A stretch of DNA of 64,000 bases from CAWBYL01 sp963793025 (GTDB lineage: Bacteria > Actinomycetota > Acidimicrobiia > Acidimicrobiales > Acidimicrobilacustridaceae): positions 186,001 through 250,000 of the forward strand of contig CAWBYL010000002.1 of the NCBI GenBank assembly GCA_963793025.1. Direction: 5' to 3'. Shown here piece by piece: positions 16,652-26,122 of the stretch; within the stretch, counting starts at the first letter, position 1; each line of letters begins with the position of its first letter. Made by a program: the position numbers and the translations under genes. The notes below the pieces were generated by a model, which saw only the letters and a program-made list of their open reading frames with translations, searched no databases and was not told the DNA's origin.

Positions 16652-17091
16652 CGATCTTCACCGCTGCCCTGGTGGCCGTGCTCTACGGAACCGGCGTGTA
16701 CATGATCCTCCAACGCACCCTCACCAAGGTGGTGCTGGGGCTGGCCCTGCTCTCTCACGGCGCCAACCTGTTGTTGTTGATCGTCGGCGGCCAGGCCGGT
16801 CTGGCCCCGCTGATCGGTCGCTTCACCGGTGACGACACCATCGCCGATCCCGTGCCGCAGGCTCTCGTGCTCACCGCCATCGTCATCAGCTTCGGCATGA
16901 CGGTGTTCCTGTTGGCGCTGGCCTACCGCAGCTGGCAGATCACCAGGGACGACACCGTGGAGGACGACATCGAGGACCGCCGCATCGCCGCTCTGGCCCA
17001 CCACCGGAGCCTCTCCGGCCTGCCCATCGACGACGGAGCGCCGCTGACGGCGGGATCCGACGGCGGCGACACCAGCGGGACCGAGCGATGA
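16648..17091 (+). CDS. mrpC: Na+/H+ antiporter subunit C (NuoK-like)
   Basis: 147 aa. Three helices; GTGVYMILQRTLTKVVLGLALLSHG.NLLLL is the NuoK/MrpC motif. A cytoplasmic C-terminal tail of about 50 residues, rich in Asp and Arg, extends beyond the core. ATGA overlap with mrpB. Confidence 0.95.
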   Translation: MTIFTAALVAVLYGTGVYMILQRTLTKVVLGLALLSHGANLLLLIVGGQAGLAPLIGRFTGDDTIADPVPQALVLTAIVISFGMTVFLLALAYRSWQITRDDTVEDDIEDRRIAALAHHRSLSGLPIDDGAPLTAGSDGGDTSGTER

Positions 17092-18575
17092 GGATGCTGC
17101 TCCCCGCTCCGGTCGTGGTCCCGCTGCTGTTCGCCGCGCTCACGGTGCTCGCCCACCGGTCCCGTCCCGTGCAACGGGTCATCGGCATCTGCGGTGTGGC
17201 CGTGGCCCTGGCCGCCGCCGTCTCGCTGCTCGTGCTGGTCGACCGGGACGGGCCCCAGGCGGTGACCCTCGGCGGGTGGCCTCCCATCGTGGGCATCACG
17301 CTGGTGGTCGACCTCTTCTCGGCGATGATGCTCGTGATCAGCCTCATCACCGTGCTGGCCGTGCTGGTCTTCGCGGTCGGGCAGCGCCACAGCGACGACC
17401 TCGTCGCCTTCCACCCGACCTACCTGGCCCTCACCGCCGGGGTCTCGCTGGCCTTCCTGACCGGCGACCTGTTCAACCTGTTCGTCTCGTTCGAGGTGAT
17501 GCTGGCGGCCAGCTACGTGCTGATCACCCTCGGCGGCACCCGGCTCCAGGTGCGCCACGGCACCACCTACGTGGTCATCAACATGATCGCCTCGACGCTC
17601 TTCCTGTCCGGGATCGCGCTGCTCTACGCCGCCACCGGAACGGTGAACATGGCCGACCTGGCCAGCAAGCTCGGGTCGCTGCCCGATGCCGTGCGCACCG
17701 CCTTCGCCCTGCTCTTCCTGGTGGTGTTCGGCATCAAGGCGGCCCTGTTCCCGGTGTTCTCGTGGTTGCCCGACTCGTATCCCGCGGCGCGGGCGCCGGT
17801 CGTGGCGGTGTTCGCCGGGTTGCTCACGAAGGTCGGGGTCTACGCTCTCGTGCGGAGCCAGACGCTGCTCTTCCCCGGCGACGTCCCGACCGCGCTGATG
17901 CTGACGCTCGCCGGGCTGACGATGCTGGTGGGGGTGCTGGGCGCCATCGCCCAGAACGACATGAAGCGGATTCTGAGCTTCCACATCGTCAGCCAGATCG
18001 GCTACATGATCTTCGGACTCGCCCTGTTCACCGTGTCGGGGCTGGCCGGCACCGTCTTCTACATCATCCACCACATCCCGGTGAAGACCAGCCTGTTCCT
18101 CACCAGCGGCCTGGTGGAGGAGAGCGCCGGTTCCACGGCCCTCGACCGCATCGGCGGGCTCCTGCGCCAGGCGCCGGTGGCGGCCGTGCTGTTCGCGATC
18201 CCCGCCCTGAGCCTCGGCGGCATCCCGCCGTTCTCGGGCTTCATCAGCAAGCTCTCGCTCGTCGAGGCGGGCATGGACGGCGGCGACTACGTCATCGTCG
18301 GGGTGAGCCTGCTCGTGAGCCTGCTCACCCTGTTCTCCATGGCCAAGATCTGGAACGGGGCGTTCTGGGGCGCGGCCGAACGGCCGACCCCCGCCCTCGG
18401 TGACGGGACGACCCGGCTGGCCGTGCCGCCGCTGATGACCACGGCCACCGTGGCCCTGGTGGCGGTCACGCTGGCCATCGCCGTGTTCGCCGGCCCGATC
18501 TACGACCTGAGCCATCGGGCCGCCGAGGGCCTGCTCGATCCGACGGGGTACATCTCGGCGGTGATGGGCTCGTGA
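17088..18575 (+). CDS. mrpD: Na+/H+ antiporter subunit D (NuoN/NuoM-like)
   Basis: 495 aa, about 14 helices. Conserved ion-path segments include NLFVSFEVMLAASYVLITLGG, KAALFPVFSWLPDSYPAARAPV and HIVSQIGYMIFGLA. ATGA overlap with mrpC. One of the two proton-pumping-type subunits of the complex, with MrpA. Confidence 0.95.
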   Translation: MRMLLPAPVVVPLLFAALTVLAHRSRPVQRVIGICGVAVALAAAVSLLVLVDRDGPQAVTLGGWPPIVGITLVVDLFSAMMLVISLITVLAVLVFAVGQRHSDDLVAFHPTYLALTAGVSLAFLTGDLFNLFVSFEVMLAASYVLITLGGTRLQVRHGTTYVVINMIASTLFLSGIALLYAATGTVNMADLASKLGSLPDAVRTAFALLFLVVFGIKAALFPVFSWLPDSYPAARAPVVAVFAGLLTKVGVYALVRSQTLLFPGDVPTALMLTLAGLTMLVGVLGAIAQNDMKRILSFHIVSQIGYMIFGLALFTVSGLAGTVFYIIHHIPVKTSLFLTSGLVEESAGSTALDRIGGLLRQAPVAAVLFAIPALSLGGIPPFSGFISKLSLVEAGMDGGDYVIVGVSLLVSLLTLFSMAKIWNGAFWGAAERPTPALGDGTTRLAVPPLMTTATVALVAVTLAIAVFAGPIYDLSHRAAEGLLDPTGYISAVMGS

Positions 18576-19153
18576 GCGCTCCCGACCGCTACCGGCGCCC
18601 GACCTGGCAGATCGTGCTGGCGGTGGCCGCGCTCGTCGTGATCTGGGTGGCCCTCTGGGGCACTCCGACGGTCGGCAACTTCGTCAGCGGGCTCATCGTC
18701 GTCGGCGTGATCTTCGTGGTGTTCCCCGGCGGTCCCGGCCATCTCGCCCCCGAGGACGAGTGGACGTTCCGGCCCCTGGCCGCCCTGCACTACGCCGTGT
18801 TCTTCGCGTGGGCGCTCGTCGTCGCCACCTGGGACGTCGCCCTCACGGTGCTCGGTCCCTCCTCGAAGGTGGCCGAAGCCGTCGTCGAGGTGCCGCTGCG
18901 CTCGCGATCGCCGCTGATCGCCACGATGGTCGCCAACTCGATCACGCTGACGCCGGGCACCATGACCATCGAGGTCCACCGTCACGACGACCAGATCGTG
19001 CTGTACGTCCACGTCCTCGGCCTGGGCGACCCGGATTCGATCCGTGCCGACGGCCTCGACTTCGAACGCCTGGCGGTCAAGGCCTTCGGCAGTCGGGGCG
19101 ACCGCGAACGGTGGTCGGCGGCCGAGGCCGCCGATCGGGAGGAGACCGGATGA
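18572..19153 (+). CDS. mrpE: Na+/H+ antiporter subunit E
   Basis: 193 aa. N-terminal helices, then the MrpE signature RSPLIATMVANSITLTPGTM followed by a cytoplasmic domain (VHRHDDQIVLYVHVLG). GTG start in a GTGA overlap with mrpD. Confidence 0.95.
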   Translation: MSAPDRYRRPTWQIVLAVAALVVIWVALWGTPTVGNFVSGLIVVGVIFVVFPGGPGHLAPEDEWTFRPLAALHYAVFFAWALVVATWDVALTVLGPSSKVAEAVVEVPLRSRSPLIATMVANSITLTPGTMTIEVHRHDDQIVLYVHVLGLGDPDSIRADGLDFERLAVKAFGSRGDRERWSAAEAADREETG

Positions 19154-19410
19154 TCGCCGTCACCACCATCGCCCTGGCGATGATCTCCGCGGGGGCGCTG
19201 CTGACCACCTACCGCCTGGTGGTGGGTCCGTCGCTCGCCGACCGCGTCGTGGCCACGGACCTGCTCCTCACGCTGCTCACCTGCGGGGCGGGGGTGCTGG
19301 CCTTCCAGACGCGGCAGGGCACCTACGTGATCGCCATGGTCATCGTGGCCATCCTGGGTTTCCTCGGCACCGCCATGGTCGCCCGCTTCATCGAGGGGAG
19401 GGGCGCGTGA
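19150..19410 (+). CDS. mrpF: Na+/H+ antiporter subunit F
   Basis: 86 aa, three helices. The motif RLVVGPSLADRVVATDLL is characteristic of MrpF/MnhF. ATG 19150 forms an ATGA overlap with mrpE. Confidence 0.93.
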   Translation: MIAVTTIALAMISAGALLTTYRLVVGPSLADRVVATDLLLTLLTCGAGVLAFQTRQGTYVIAMVIVAILGFLGTAMVARFIEGRGA

Positions 19411-19757
19411 GCCCGGGCGAGGTGATCGCGTCGGCGTTGATCCTCGTCGGTGCCGCGCTCGCGCTGGTGGCCGGAATCGGCCTCGTCCGTCTCCCGGACG
19501 TCTTCGCCCGCATGCACGCCGCCACGAAGCCGGCCACCCTCGGGCTGGCTCTGATCTGCGTCGGCGCGGCCATCACCGACGCCCAGCTCTCCGACGTCGC
19601 CAAGCTGGCCCTGGTCGTCGCCCTGCAGTTCTTCACCGCACCGGTCGGGGCCCACATGGTCGGCCGGGCGGCGTACCACGCCGGGGGGCTGCTCGACGGT
19701 GACACCCGCCTCGACGAGCTGGCCTCGGCCGATCCGCCCCCCGAGACCCCGGCCTGA
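19407..19757 (+). CDS. mrpG: Na+/H+ antiporter subunit G
   Basis: 116 aa, three helices, with the MrpG signature GLVRLPDVFARMHAATKPATLG. GTG 19407 overlaps the mrpF stop by 4 bp. Last gene of the operon; a strong hairpin follows at 19811-19849. Confidence 0.93.
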   Translation: MSPGEVIASALILVGAALALVAGIGLVRLPDVFARMHAATKPATLGLALICVGAAITDAQLSDVAKLALVVALQFFTAPVGAHMVGRAAYHAGGLLDGDTRLDELASADPPPETPA

Positions 19758-19810
19758 CCACCCGGGGCCCGCACACCGCCCCCCTCCGACCCACGCCCAC
19801 CCCTCGAAGG

Positions 19811-19849
19811 TGGCTCCATTCGTACCGGATTCCGTTACGAATGGAGCCA
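19811..19849. terminator. Bidirectional hairpin terminator between mrpG and the acyl-CoA dehydrogenase gene
   Basis: Perfect 14-bp stem (TGGCTCCATTCGTA with its complement at 19836-19849). The 11-nt loop itself can pair CGG with CCG around ATT after a single C/T mismatch. It sits between convergent genes (stops at 19757 and 19878). No U-tract on either side, as usual for high-GC actinobacteria. Confidence 0.75.
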
Positions 19850-19877
19850 GCTCGGGCGGGGAGGGAGCGGTCGGGGC

Positions 19878-21146
19878 TCAGGCGGTCCCGGGGTTCCCCG
19901 CGGTCCCGGTGGCGGCGGCGTCGGCCTTGTCGCCGCCCTCGGCGTAGCGCCGGATCTCCCGCTTGGCCAGTTGCATCCGGTGGACCTCGTCGGGCCCGTC
20001 GGCCAGACGCAGCGTGCGCACGGTGGCCCACATGGCGGCCAACGGCGTGTCCTGCGAGAGACCGGCACCACCATGGGCCTGCATGGCCCGGTCGATGACG
20101 GCGAGCGCCATCGAGGGGGCCACGACCTTGATGGCCGAGATCTCGATGCGGGCCCCCTTGTTGCCCACGGTGTCCATCAGCCACGCCGTCTTCAGCGTCA
20201 GGAGGCGGGCCTGCTCGATCTCGATGCGGCTGTCGGCGATCCACTGCTGGATGACGCCCTGGTCGACCAGCGGCTTGCCGAAGGCGACCCGTCCGCTCAC
20301 CCGCCGGCACATCAGCTCGAGGGCCCGTTCGGCGGCCCCGATGCAGCGCATGCAGTGGTGGATGCGACCGGGCCCGAGGCGGGCCTGGGCCAGCGCGAAC
20401 CCTCCGCCTTGCTCCCCCAGGAGGTTGGCGACCGGGACCCGGACGTCGTCGAAGCGCAGCTCGCAGTGGCCCTCGCGGTCGTTGTACCCGAACACCAGCA
20501 GGTCGCGGACGATGGTGAGCCCGGGAGCATCCATGGGCACGAGCACCATCGACTGGCGGTTGTAGCTCGGCGCGTCGGGGTCGGTCTGACCCATCACGAT
20601 GGCCACCGCGCAGCGGTGGCTCCCGGCACCGGAGATCCACCACTTGCGACCGTTGAGCACGTACTCGTCGCCGTCGCGACGGATCGACAGGCTGATGTTC
20701 TGGGCGTCGCTCGAGGCCACGTCGGGTTCGGTCATGGCGAAGCACGACCGGATCTCGCCGGCCAGGAGCGGGACCAGCCACCGCTCCTTCTGCTCGGGGG
20801 TGCCGAACAGGGCCAGCAGCTCCATGTTCCCGGTGTCGGGCGCCGCCGAGTTCAGCGCCTCGGGTCCGAGGGGGCTGCGCCCCGAGATCTCGGCGAGCGG
20901 GGCGTAGTCGATGTTGGAGACGGGCTCGGGGGTCCACTCGGTGACGTGGGGGAGGAACAGGTTCCACAGACCACGGGCCCGGGCGTCGGTCTTGAGCTCC
21001 TCGATGACCTCGGCGTGGTGGTGGGGGTCGCCCGAGGCCTCCATCTGATCTCGGTACACCGGCTCGGCCGGGTACACGGCCTCCTCCATGAAGGCGAGGA
21101 GGCGTTGTTGGAGATCAGCCGAGCGACGGCTGGGGGCGAAGTCCAC
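19878..21146 (-). CDS. Acyl-CoA dehydrogenase
   Basis: 422 aa flavoprotein with the three-part ACAD fold: N-terminal helices, then the FAD/substrate beta domain with CFAMTEPDVASSDAQN and the WWISGAGS segment, and a C-terminal helical domain with RVAFGKPLVDQGVIQQWIADSRIEIEQARLL and AHGGAGLSQDTPLA. It most resembles the FadE/ACAD11-like branch. Specific chain length is not readable. GGAGGC lies 7 nt before the ATG. It follows a cupin gene on the same strand (30-bp gap), so they may be co-transcribed. Confidence 0.92.
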   Translation of the reverse strand: MDFAPSRRSADLQQRLLAFMEEAVYPAEPVYRDQMEASGDPHHHAEVIEELKTDARARGLWNLFLPHVTEWTPEPVSNIDYAPLAEISGRSPLGPEALNSAAPDTGNMELLALFGTPEQKERWLVPLLAGEIRSCFAMTEPDVASSDAQNISLSIRRDGDEYVLNGRKWWISGAGSHRCAVAIVMGQTDPDAPSYNRQSMVLVPMDAPGLTIVRDLLVFGYNDREGHCELRFDDVRVPVANLLGEQGGGFALAQARLGPGRIHHCMRCIGAAERALELMCRRVSGRVAFGKPLVDQGVIQQWIADSRIEIEQARLLTLKTAWLMDTVGNKGARIEISAIKVVAPSMALAVIDRAMQAHGGAGLSQDTPLAAMWATVRTLRLADGPDEVHRMQLAKREIRRYAEGGDKADAAATGTAGNPGTA

Positions 21147-21176
21147 GGGGGCCTCCTGGGTGGGGTTCGAAGAGGT

Positions 21177-21572
21177 CTAGCCGGCGCGGCCGTAGTCGTC
21201 GTCGAGGCGCTCGATGTCGTCCTCGCCGAAGTAGTCGCCCAGCTGGACCTCGACGAACACCAGAGGCGCGTCGCCGGGGTTGCGGATCCGGTGGGCGGCG
21301 CCGAGCGGGATGTCGATGGCGTCGCCCGGGCCGAGGGTGTGGTCCTCACCCTCGAGGGTGACCACGGCGGTGCCCGCGACGATGACCCAGTGCTCGGCCC
21401 GCTGGTGGTGCAGTTGGTAGGAGAGCCGTTGGCCGGGGTCCACGGTGATGCGCTTCACCTTGGCCAGATCACCGTCGTCGAGCACGGCGTACTCGCCCCA
21501 AGGACGGCGCTCGCCGTCGAGCTCAGGGGTCGATCCGCCGGTCGACTCGTCGAGGGGAGAGGGGGTCGCCAT
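21177..21572 (-). CDS. Cupin protein, mannose-6-phosphate isomerase type II C-terminal-like
   Basis: 131 aa single cupin. Metal-binding motif 1 appears as YQLHHQRAEHWVIVAGTAVV and motif 2 as PLGAAHRIRNPGD. This is the isolated C-terminal domain found in bifunctional ManC/type II phosphomannose isomerases, without the nucleotidyltransferase. ATG 21572 was chosen; a CATACT box ends 6 nt upstream. The sugar-phosphate substrate is inferred from the family only. Confidence 0.85.
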   Translation of the reverse strand: MATPSPLDESTGGSTPELDGERRPWGEYAVLDDGDLAKVKRITVDPGQRLSYQLHHQRAEHWVIVAGTAVVTLEGEDHTLGPGDAIDIPLGAAHRIRNPGDAPLVFVEVQLGDYFGEDDIERLDDDYGRAG

Positions 21573-21681
21573 CGGTCGAGTATGGCCGATCCCGACCGAC
21601 AAACGGCCGCCGCCGAGGCCCGTCCCGGAAAAGTCAGGGGCCCCGAAGGGGTCCCTGCGGCCTCTCCGAACGAGCCGGCGA

Positions 21682-21711
21682 TTGACAGCAGCGCCGTCGT
21701 GCTCTCAACCT
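21682..21711 (+). promoter_or_regulatory. Promoter of topA (leaderless)
   Basis: A perfect TTGACA (21682-21687), an 18-nt spacer and CAACCT (21706-21711) as a weak -10. The topA ATG lies 7 nt further on, so the transcript is predicted to begin at or next to the start codon. Confidence 0.55.
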
Positions 21712-21718
21712 GTCGCCC

Positions 21719-24508
21719 ATGGCAGGTCCTCTCGTCATCGTCGAGTCGCCAGCGAAGGCGAAGAAGATCCAAGGCTTCCTCAGGGAGTCCGCCACCGTCG
21801 CGTCCGCCCCTCAGGTGCTCGCTTCGATCGGGCACGTTCGGGATCTGGCCCGCCGGGCCAAGGAGCTCCCGCTGGCGGTGCAGAAGGAGAAGTGGGCCCG
21901 CCTGGCCATCGACACGGAGAACGGATTCAAGCCGTACTACGTGGTGCCGGACTCCAAGAAGAGCGTGATCACCGAGCTGCGCCGGGCCATGAAGGACGCC
22001 GACGCCCTCTACCTCGCGACAGATGAGGATCGTGAGGGCGAGGCCATCGCCTGGCACCTCCTCGAGGTGCTCAAGCCGCCCCAGGGCATGCCCGTGCACC
22101 GCATGGTCTTCCACGAGATCACCGCCCCGGCCATCCAGGAGGCGTTCGAGCACCCACGCGAGCTCAACGACCGGATGGTCGACGCCCAGGAGACCCGTCG
22201 GCTGCTCGACCGCCTCTACGGCTACGACGTGTCGGAGGTGGCGTGGAAGAAGGTCAACCCCGGTCTGTCGGCCGGGCGGGTGCAGAGCGTGGCCACCCGA
22301 CTCGTCGTGGAGCGGGAGCGGGAGATCATGGCCTTCGTGGCCGCCGGCTACTGGGACCTCGAAGGCGTCTTCGCCGCCCCCGAAGCATCGGAGCCCACGC
22401 CGTTCGGGGCCAAGCTCGTCATCCTCGACGGCACTCGGCTCGCCAGCGGCAGCGACTTCTCGTTGCAGGGCCAGCTCACCCGCACCGACCGCCTGGTGCT
22501 CGAGGAGGCCGCCGCCGTCGCTCTCGTCGGTGAGCTGGAGACGGCCGAGTTCGCCGTCCGGTCGGTCGAGGCCAAGCCCTACCGCAAGCGGCCCTTCGCC
22601 CCCTTCATCACCTCCACCCTGCAGCAGGTCGCGGGCCGGGCGCTGAAGGTGTCGGCCAAGCAGGTCATGTCGATGGCCCAGAGCCTCTACCAGCAGGGCT
22701 ACATCACCTACATGCGGACCGACTCCACCAGCCTGTCCGGTGGGGCGGTGGCGGCGGCCCGAGCCGAGGCCACCGAGCGCTACGGCGCCGGGTCCATACC
22801 CTCGTCGCCCCGCTCCTACGCCAAGAAGGTGGCCAACGCCCAGGAGGCCCACGAGGCCATCCGGCCTGCCGGCGACCGCTTCCGGCGGCCCGAGGAGGTC
22901 CGCAACGAGGTGCAGCCGGGCGAGGCCCGCCTCTACGAGCTGATCTGGCGCCGCACGGTGGCCAGCCAGATGAACGACGCGGTGGGCGAGACGGTCACCC
23001 TCCGGCTCGGCGCGATCACCGCCTCGGGACGCGACGCCGAGTTCTCGGCGGCGGGCACCGTCATCACCGATCGCGGCTGGATGCAGGTCGAGGAGTGGCG
23101 CAGCGACGACGACGAAGAGCGCCGTCTGCCCGCCCTCAGCGTCGGCGACACGCTCGACGCATCGGAACTCACCGCCGACGGCCACAGCACCAAGCCGCCG
23201 GCCCGGTTCACCGAAGCCAGCCTGGTGGCCCGCCTCGAGGAGCTCGGCGTCGGTCGGCCCTCCACCTACGCCTCCATCATGGAGACGATCCAGAACCGCG
23301 GCTACGTGTGGAAGAAGGGGTCGGCCCTCGTGCCCAGCTGGACCGCCTTCGCCGTCACCACGATGCTCGAGAAGCACTTCGCCGAACTGGTCGACTACGG
23401 GTTCACCCGTGACCTCGAGGAGGTGCTCGACGCCATCTCCAACGGCCAGGCCGAGATGGTGCCCACGCTCGAGGACTTCTACTTCGGCACCCGAGCGGCC
23501 GACGGCGAACGGGGCGGCGGCCTGAAAGACCTGGTCACGGACCGTCTCCCGGAGATCGACGCTGCCGCCATCAACTCCTTCGTGATCGGAACCGACCCGT
23601 CGGACGTTCCCATCGTGGCCAAGCCCGGTCGCTACGGGCCCTACGTGCAGCGGGGGACCGACACGGCCAGCATCCCCGACGACCTGCCCCCGGCCGATCT
23701 CGACGTGGAGCGGGCCCTCGAGTTGTTGGCGATGCCCAAGGGGGGCAAGCCGCTCGGCGAAGACCCGACCACCGGTCTCACCGTGTTGGTGATGAACGGC
23801 AAGTTCGGTCCCTACGTCCAGCTGGGCGAGCTCGACGACGCCCCCGACGGCAAGCCCAAGCGGTCGAGCGTGTTCGCGTCGATGGATCCCCAGACCGTCG
23901 ACCTGGACGACGCCCTGAAGCTGCTGTCCCTCCCCCGGGAGGTCGGTACCGCCCCTGACGGTGAGGCGATCAACGCCCTCAACGGCAAGTTCGGCCCCTA
24001 TCTCACCAAGGGCACCGACAGCCGCAGCCTCACCGCTGAGGAGGAGCTGTTCACGGTCACCCTGGACGACGCCCTCAAGCTGTTCGCCGAGCCGAAGCGA
24101 CGGGGCCGGGCGGCGGCCAAGCCGCCACTGGCCGAGCTCGGACCGGACCCGGTCAGCGGGAAGCCGATGGTGGTCAAGGACGGTCGCTTCGGCCCGTACG
24201 TGACCGACGGCGACACCAACGCCTCGCTGCGGGTGGGGGACGAACCCGCCAGCCTGAGCCCCGAACGGGGCGCCGAGCTGCTGCAGGCCCGGCGCGACGC
24301 CGTGGCCAACGGTGAGGTGGGCAAGCGGCCCGCCAAGAAGGCCAAGAAGCGGGCGTCGGGTCCCAAGTCGACCACCAAGCGCACGGTCAAGAAGGGGGCC
24401 ACCCGCAAGGCGGCGACCAAGAAGAAGGCGTCTCCGAGCGCCCCCGCCGCCAACGCGTCGTCTCCTTCGAGCCCGGCCGCCGCCGACGACGCCGACGACG
24501 TCTTTTGA
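21719..24508 (+). CDS. topA: DNA topoisomerase I
   Basis: 929 aa type IA topoisomerase that relaxes negative supercoils. Toprim domain: VIVESPAKAKKI (E9) and TDEDREGEAIAWH (D102, D104). Catalytic Tyr Y331 in GYITYMRTDSTS. The C-terminus lacks Cys4 zinc fingers. It has instead four topo C-terminal repeats, each marked by a GxxGPYV/L motif (GRYGPYV, GKFGPYV, GKFGPYL, GRFGPYV), then a Lys/Ala-rich tail (about 875-910) typical of actinobacterial TopA. Single gene with its own promoter. Confidence 0.97.
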   Translation: MAGPLVIVESPAKAKKIQGFLRESATVASAPQVLASIGHVRDLARRAKELPLAVQKEKWARLAIDTENGFKPYYVVPDSKKSVITELRRAMKDADALYLATDEDREGEAIAWHLLEVLKPPQGMPVHRMVFHEITAPAIQEAFEHPRELNDRMVDAQETRRLLDRLYGYDVSEVAWKKVNPGLSAGRVQSVATRLVVEREREIMAFVAAGYWDLEGVFAAPEASEPTPFGAKLVILDGTRLASGSDFSLQGQLTRTDRLVLEEAAAVALVGELETAEFAVRSVEAKPYRKRPFAPFITSTLQQVAGRALKVSAKQVMSMAQSLYQQGYITYMRTDSTSLSGGAVAAARAEATERYGAGSIPSSPRSYAKKVANAQEAHEAIRPAGDRFRRPEEVRNEVQPGEARLYELIWRRTVASQMNDAVGETVTLRLGAITASGRDAEFSAAGTVITDRGWMQVEEWRSDDDEERRLPALSVGDTLDASELTADGHSTKPPARFTEASLVARLEELGVGRPSTYASIMETIQNRGYVWKKGSALVPSWTAFAVTTMLEKHFAELVDYGFTRDLEEVLDAISNGQAEMVPTLEDFYFGTRAADGERGGGLKDLVTDRLPEIDAAAINSFVIGTDPSDVPIVAKPGRYGPYVQRGTDTASIPDDLPPADLDVERALELLAMPKGGKPLGEDPTTGLTVLVMNGKFGPYVQLGELDDAPDGKPKRSSVFASMDPQTVDLDDALKLLSLPREVGTAPDGEAINALNGKFGPYLTKGTDSRSLTAEEELFTVTLDDALKLFAEPKRRGRAAAKPPLAELGPDPVSGKPMVVKDGRFGPYVTDGDTNASLRVGDEPASLSPERGAELLQARRDAVANGEVGKRPAKKAKKRASGPKSTTKRTVKKGATRKAATKKKASPSAPAANASSPSSPAAADDADDVF

Positions 24509-24525
24509 CGGTTGCGGTTCCCCGA

Positions 24526-24540
24526 GGGCGCCGTGCGCCC
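24526..24540. terminator. Small hairpin after topA
   Basis: GGGCGC-CGT-GCGCCC, a 6-bp stem with a 3-nt loop, 18 bp after the topA stop and just before the TAGGGT box of the next gene. It could be a weak terminator or an incidental GC repeat. Confidence 0.35.
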
Positions 24541-24556
24541 GTTCTAGGGTGATTCG

Positions 24557-26122
24557 ATGGCCGTGCCCCGCCCCCGACCTCGGGAGGACATCGACGATCC
24601 TCAGGGCGACGACATCGGTCTCAGCATCGTGGAGGACCACGCCGTGCTCGCCGAGGACGCGGTCAGCCTCATCGTCGAGGAGCTGACCGAGCACGACAGC
24701 TCGCTCGCCCCTCACTCGACACCCCGGTCGGGTGGGTGGCTCGAGCGGGTCTTCGGCACCCGCGAGTTCTTCCGGCTGTGGCTGGTGCAGGTCGTCTCGG
24801 CCACGGGCGACTGGCTCGGCTTCTCCGCCATCATCGTGCTGGCCGCCCGCATCGGCGGGGGCAGCAGTGCCGGGGCCATCTCCCTCGTGATGGCGGCCCG
24901 CATCGTTCCGGGATTCTTCTTCGGTCCCCTCGCCGGGGTCCTGGTCGACCGGTGGGACCGCAAGAAGGTGATGGTGTCGTGCGACCTGGGTCGGGCCGCC
25001 GTGCTGCTCACCCTCCCGTTCGTCGACAACCTGGCGGGGCTGGTGCTGGCGTCGCTGGCCCTCGAGGTGTTCACCCTGTTGTGGTCCCCGGCCAAGGACG
25101 CCGAGGTCCCGAACCTCGTCGACCACGATCACCTGACCGCGGCCAACTCCCTGTCGTTGGCCGCGGCCTACGGCACCTTCCCGTTCGCCTCGCTGCTCTT
25201 CGCCCTGCTCGCCGGGGTGTCGGTCTGGGTCGGGAAGGTTCCCGGGCTCGGTTGGCTCGAGAACAACCAGATGGGGCTGGCCTTCTTCGTCGACGTGTGC
25301 ACGTTCTTGTTCGCGGCATGGATGATCCACCGCCTCCCCATGTCGCCCCGGAAGCGAGTCACGAGCGACGAGCAGGTCGGGGCCGACGCCGAGGGGCGGA
25401 GCGACTTCCGGACCACGTTCCACGAGCTGCGCGAGGGATGGCGGGAGATCTTCTCGAACCACACGGTGAGGGCGGTGAACCTCGGCCTGGCCACCGGGCT
25501 CATCGGCGGTGGCATGCTCATCCCGCTCGGGGCCGTGTTCTCCACCGAGGTGCTCGACTCGGGCGCGGCCGGCTACGGACTGTTCACCACCGCGCTCGGC
25601 TTCGGTGTCGCCGCCGGGGTGGTGGCGGTGTCGGCGCTGCAGCGCTGGCTCCCCAAGACCACCGTGTTCACCGGGGCCCTGTTCGCCGCCGGACTGGCCC
25701 TGTTCTGCGCGGCGTCGGCCTCCACGCTGGCCGTGGCCGTGGTCTTCGTGTTCCTGATGGGTGTGTCGGTGGGGCCGGTCTACGTCCTCGGCTTCGTGCT
25801 GTTGCAGGAGGAGGTGCCCGACGACCTGCGGGGTCGGGTGTTCAGCTCCCTCAACACGCTGGTGCGCCTGTGCGTGCTGCTGTCGATGGTCGCCGGTCCG
25901 CTCATCGCCGCCCTGCTCGGGCAGGTGTCGGCATCGTTGCTCGAGGGCCACCTCGACCTGCCGGCGGGTTCCATCGACCTGCCCGGTGTTCGCCTGGCCC
26001 TCTGGCTGGCCGCCCTGATCATCATCGGCGCCGGCTTCGCGGCGATGGCCTCGCTGCGCACCGGGCAACGGGTCACGCGCTCCCAGGACGCCGAGCACCC
26101 GTCGCGGCACAGCATCACGTGA
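24557..26122 (+). CDS. MFS transporter
   Basis: 521 aa. An acidic cytoplasmic N-terminus (about 65 residues) is followed by 12 predicted helices. The motif GVLVDRWDRKKVMV in the loop between helices 2 and 3 is the MFS signature. It resembles actinobacterial multidrug-type MFS proteins that sit upstream of tmk. Substrate unknown. A TAGGGT box ends 6 nt before the ATG. The stop overlaps tmk (GTGA), making an MFS-tmk-holB operon. Confidence 0.88.
   Translation: MAVPRPRPREDIDDPQGDDIGLSIVEDHAVLAEDAVSLIVEELTEHDSSLAPHSTPRSGGWLERVFGTREFFRLWLVQVVSATGDWLGFSAIIVLAARIGGGSSAGAISLVMAARIVPGFFFGPLAGVLVDRWDRKKVMVSCDLGRAAVLLTLPFVDNLAGLVLASLALEVFTLLWSPAKDAEVPNLVDHDHLTAANSLSLAAAYGTFPFASLLFALLAGVSVWVGKVPGLGWLENNQMGLAFFVDVCTFLFAAWMIHRLPMSPRKRVTSDEQVGADAEGRSDFRTTFHELREGWREIFSNHTVRAVNLGLATGLIGGGMLIPLGAVFSTEVLDSGAAGYGLFTTALGFGVAAGVVAVSALQRWLPKTTVFTGALFAAGLALFCAASASTLAVAVVFVFLMGVSVGPVYVLGFVLLQEEVPDDLRGRVFSSLNTLVRLCVLLSMVAGPLIAALLGQVSASLLEGHLDLPAGSIDLPGVRLALWLAALIIIGAGFAAMASLRTGQRVTRSQDAEHPSRHSIT

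Noticed and set aside
21455..26110. 1551-codon open frame on the minus strand opposite topA and the MFS gene
   Set aside because: It mirrors the codon bias of the sense genes (His/Gly/Arg/Glu-rich low complexity) and crosses several well-supported genes. High-GC DNA produces such antisense frames.
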